From Balneolales bacterium (GTDB taxonomy: Bacteria > Bacteroidota > Rhodothermia > Balneolales > Natronogracilivirgulaceae): DNA of 7,056 bases. Position 1 is the stretch's first letter. Every line of letters begins with the position of its first letter. Under the pieces are notes generated by a model. It saw nothing but the letters and a program-made list of their open reading frames with translations, was not told the DNA's origin and made no database searches. Both the position numbers and the translations under genes were made by a program. Shown one piece after another: positions 6,371-7,056 of this stretch. The stretch spans positions 1-7,056 of the forward strand of contig SLHZ01000198.1 of the NCBI GenBank assembly GCA_007135895.1, written 5' to 3'.

Positions 6371-6868
6371 CTACTCTTGCATCATCTGAGCTTCCTGTAC
6401 CATCTGCTGCATTTTCTGCTGCAGCTCAGGGTTCATCTGAATGGCCGTAAAGACCATTTGATAGCGCTCCAGTTTCATTCCCTCATCCTCAATGGCCGTA
6501 ATCAGGCGCTCCTCCATTTTCTCTTCAATCTCTTCAATCTGATCCGATGCGGCTGAAAACTTCTCCAATTGCGAATCGGTCACATCCATTTCTTCCGCCG
6601 ACTGTTCCATTCGCATACCTTCAAGAATCCTGTTATACGTGGCAACATCCAGGCCTTCGTCTTCCACAATGGATATCATCTCCATCTGCGCTTCTGTCTG
6701 AATCTGTTGCGCTTTCAATGAAGCATCAATAAATACACGCAACTCCTGATCCGTTACTTCAGGAATCTCCTGCTGTTCAGGGGGTGGTTGAAACTGTGCA
6801 TTCGAAGATGAAAAAGTCAAAAAGATTGCAATGATAGTCATGAACAGGACCACTCTCATATACTTCAT
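6371..6868 (-). CDS. Small secreted DUF4168-like protein with two repeat units
   Basis: A 165-residue protein with a clear signal peptide: KYMR, a hydrophobic core VVLFMTIIAIFLTF, then SSSNA with likely cleavage after Ala24 before Gln. The mature part is periplasmic or secreted, acidic and Gln/Met/Glu-rich. The pattern V-T-D-x-E-L-x-x-F, a helix, then E-D-E-G-L-x-x-x-x-Y is that of the DUF4168 family, whose function is unknown. It occurs twice: residues 38-87 and 96-145 align without gaps at a 58-residue offset with about 15 of 50 identities (VTD, L, F, AS, EDEG, Tyr, Met). The C-terminus (147-165) is a Gln/Met-rich helix. Predicted all-helical, with no cysteines. The start at 6868 has AAGAGG about eight bases upstream on the minus strand. 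It is transcribed in the same direction as mutS, but the 270-bp gap argues against one operon. Confidence 0.85.
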   Translation of the reverse strand: MKYMRVVLFMTIIAIFLTFSSSNAQFQPPPEQQEIPEVTDQELRVFIDASLKAQQIQTEAQMEMISIVEDEGLDVATYNRILEGMRMEQSAEEMDVTDSQLEKFSAASDQIEEIEEKMEERLITAIEDEGMKLERYQMVFTAIQMNPELQQKMQQMVQEAQMMQE

Positions 6869-7056
6869 AAAAAAAGCCTCTTGTGTTGTTTTTTGTTTTT
6901 ATTTACTAAACTACATAACCCCTGTAACTTAATAATATTTCATTTCAATCTCGATTTTTTCGCATTTTTGGCCATATTTGGCACTATCAACACGTTACAC
7001 TACCTTGAGAAATAAGTAAAAAAAACTCCGGAAAAACCGCCAGGTCCAAAAAAGCA
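6869..7056. other. AT-rich upstream region of the DUF4168-like gene
   Basis: No coding region is supported. It is markedly more AT-rich than the rest of the window, with several A/T runs, as expected for a promoter region. On the minus strand a TATTAT (complement of 6932-6937) matches a -10 box at five of six bases, but no fitting -35 lies upstream. A short inverted repeat GCCA-TATT-TGGC (6970-6981) is present. Confidence 0.45.

Overview
The window looks like an ordinary chromosomal segment of a Gram-negative bacterium with moderate GC content (roughly 50-55% by eye). Four proteins can be placed in families and a fifth reading frame is unrecognised. The lineage is a guess: the MutS Walker A variant (GPNMAGKS) and a small secreted DUF4168-like protein remind me of the Bacteroidota/Balneolota/Rhodothermota group. 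The sequence alone does not prove this.

Left part (1-2701): two divergently transcribed genes are separated by about 440 bp. On the minus strand is the first 309 codons of a PLP-dependent beta-eliminating lyase. It is much closer to tyrosine phenol-lyase than to tryptophanase, and it runs off the left edge. On the plus strand is a complete 443-residue P-loop protein of the COG2403 / cyclic 2,3-diphosphoglycerate synthetase-like family, with a strong Shine-Dalgarno sequence. The gap between them carries three 43-bp tandem repeats plus decayed copies.

Middle (2702-3403): a gap with two clear inverted repeats leads into an unrecognised 137-codon frame on the plus strand. One of the inverted repeats is a near-perfect 28-bp palindrome just before the frame's start. 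A strong hairpin follows its stop codon, and then a 24-bp tandem repeat that runs into the 3' end of mutS. The unknown frame and mutS converge here.

Right part (3404-7056): a complete mutS (898 codons, minus strand) carries the mismatch-reading F-Y-E motif, all ATPase motifs and a beta-clamp-binding QMSLF. It also has a Lys/Ala-rich linker and four A7-A8 homopolymers. A 270-bp gap with a 13-bp triplet repeat follows, then a small signal-peptide protein (minus strand) built from two copies of a DUF4168-like unit. The last ~190 bp are AT-rich upstream DNA.

The genes do not form one operon or one pathway: amino-acid breakdown, a nucleotide-binding enzyme, DNA repair and a small envelope protein sit side by side. 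I found no convincing new multi-gene system. The best leads are the homopolymer tracts in mutS, the 28-bp palindrome next to the orphan frame, the duplicated DUF4168-like protein and three unrelated short tandem-repeat families in about 6 kb.
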